From the NCBI GenBank assembly GCA_014871385.1, contig CM026423.1:15544467-15608466 (forward strand): 64,000 nt of DNA, in the 5' to 3' direction. Shown here in pieces: positions 62,739 to 64,000 of the stretch; position 1 is the first letter of the stretch, and the number at the start of each line of letters is the position of its first letter. This DNA is from Ceratodon purpureus (lineage: Eukaryota; Streptophyta; Bryopsida; Pseudoditrichales; Ditrichaceae). Under the pieces are notes generated by a model. It searched no databases. It saw only the letters and a program-made list of their open reading frames with translations, and was not told the origin of the DNA. Both the position numbers and the translations under genes were made by a program.

Positions 62739-62741
62739 TAA

Positions 62742-64000
62742 AGAGTGGTCTTAGCTAATGTGGCACTTGATAGGCCATTGCGTAATCCCCCTACTATTGC
62801 TCACACTTTTCCAAATCTCATCAATGACACCTTTCCTACAAAGAAGATATTTTTTCCAAAATTGTGGGGAGTTAAATTTTTATCCCTCGTCTTTGCAAGA
62901 CAAGGTGCGAAGAGGCCTTAAGCCAAGCCATAAAAGCTCAAGCAAAAACTCCCATCATCGGGCGAGCCAAGTTCCAGCTCATCAAAATCAGATTGTAACA
63001 AATGTTGTCAAAATGCTTGAGGAAGATGCCTGCCTTATCGGGATACAATTCACAAAGCTTGGTAGTCTTCAGCCAAGCAACCCGAGCATGGTCCACAAAA
63101 CTCATTGTGTTTATGTTTTCAGAATGTCAAACTTTTCCACATTAAAATTTAGCTTTTAGATAACTCATTACCAAAATCCATGAATCATGACACCCCAAAT
63201 ACGAATCGCAAGGGACCTTGCCACCGAGAGAGGAGAAATATCCAATCGTAGCGTGTACATCAACTATTGGCCCTAACTTCTAAGTCCCACGGGAATGCAG
63301 AGAAACATAACAAAGGCGTGGCAAATCGACATAATTCCAGGCCCTCAAGCACAACCCAGATACATATTCATTCATCATCTTCTCTTCACACAAAACAATT
63401 GGCTTATTTCCCAGCCACCGGCCCTTCCCAAATATCAACTCCTCAGCTTTGCCAACATTGTCTCATTCTCACTCCAACATCACAGCAACCGGTTGATTGG
63501 TGCCATTTGTTAGATCACACTCCTGCTCACTCATCACAAGCAATTTAGGCCCATTTGACATCACAGGCAGCGGTAGGCAAAAGCTGTGGAACAGTGGCAG
63601 TGTATTTGTTATATGACACATTCTTTGAAGTTCCAAGAAAAGTTCATGGTTGAGACAAGACAAGAATGCTTAAAGAGAGCTTGGAAGAAGCCCAAATTTA
63701 AGGAAGAATTTTGCTAGGAGAGATCTGTTGCCACTAAAGGATACATAAGATTTCATTGTAGCCATGAAGCATGACATAGAGAAAATGTTTTTGCTGATAG
63801 TGAAAAGGCACAAAAGGCAATTGGAACTCTACAAACCAATTATAGTTAGGTACATGTTTAACCCCTAAATGCGTGAGCCCATGACCGCAAAAATAGACTT
63901 CACCTTTGGATGCTCTATTTGGCTACTATAACTAATGTGATTTCATTACGTAATTAATATAAATTTTCAAATAAAATCAAACAAAGAAAATTCATATCAA
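62742..64000. other. Spacer to the window end
   Basis: Open frames at 62758-63159 and 63267-63548 show no domain and are probably chance. TTAA followed by CCCCTAAATGCGTGAGCC at 63858-63879 resembles the left end of the TTAA-type elements, but no partner end lies within the window. Confidence 0.4.

Noticed and set aside
62758..63159. 133-codon frame beginning with a hydrophobic stretch
   Set aside because: Starts at the edge of a MITE and then becomes low-complexity; no family features or splice support.

Overview
The window looks like nuclear DNA of a land plant. Genes are split by canonical GT-AG introns and lie in AT-rich spacer full of small DNA transposons and A-tailed retroposons. The recognisable genes are plant-type: an OVATE-family protein, a 12-oxophytodienoate-reductase-like enzyme and a plant-type PHD-finger protein. 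Short introns and long AT-rich spacers would suit a bryophyte or other early-diverging plant, but the species cannot be fixed from the sequence. There are no operons, rRNA or tRNA genes, and no CRISPR array.

Layout. 0-11 kb has no intact gene and is transposon territory: a 144-bp hAT-like foldback MITE, a second small TIR element, a degenerate tandem repeat, and a 4.78-kb Mutator-like element (4745-9522) with an exact 10-bp target duplication. That element holds a near-perfect inverted duplication of about 0.8 kb per arm and a decayed intron-bearing gene fragment. 11-29 kb is the main gene island: OFP-like gene (12627-14590), OPR-like gene (17438-19840), an unrecognised nine-exon gene (22333-25525), all on +, and a small Cys-rich gene on the minus strand (27029-27619). 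29-43.6 kb is AT-rich and nearly gene-free, with TTAA-flanked foldback elements, simple repeats and a GC-rich insert. 43.6-49 kb holds the PHD-finger gene (46054-47961). 50-64 kb holds a MITE, a 932-bp TTAA-flanked piggyBac-like element (52298-53229), a Cys-rich ORF on the minus strand (53529-53852), an intronless orphan gene (55215-56216), a set of duplicated mini-exons on the minus strand (58112-59825) and a Tourist-like element.

Relations. The genes do not form a pathway. The two Cys-rich proteins, at 27.0-27.6 kb and 46.0-48.0 kb, share a C-terminal tail (LKRLSSL, then R-x-KSL-x-DI at the end), which suggests one family. The most unusual content is mobile DNA: several non-autonomous elements with TTAA targets and CCC(T/C)-starting termini, a piggyBac signature seldom reported from land plants, and a Mutator-like element carrying a long hairpin of the kind that can produce silencing RNA. 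All splice models were read by eye from splice consensus and phase; no transcript or database evidence was available.
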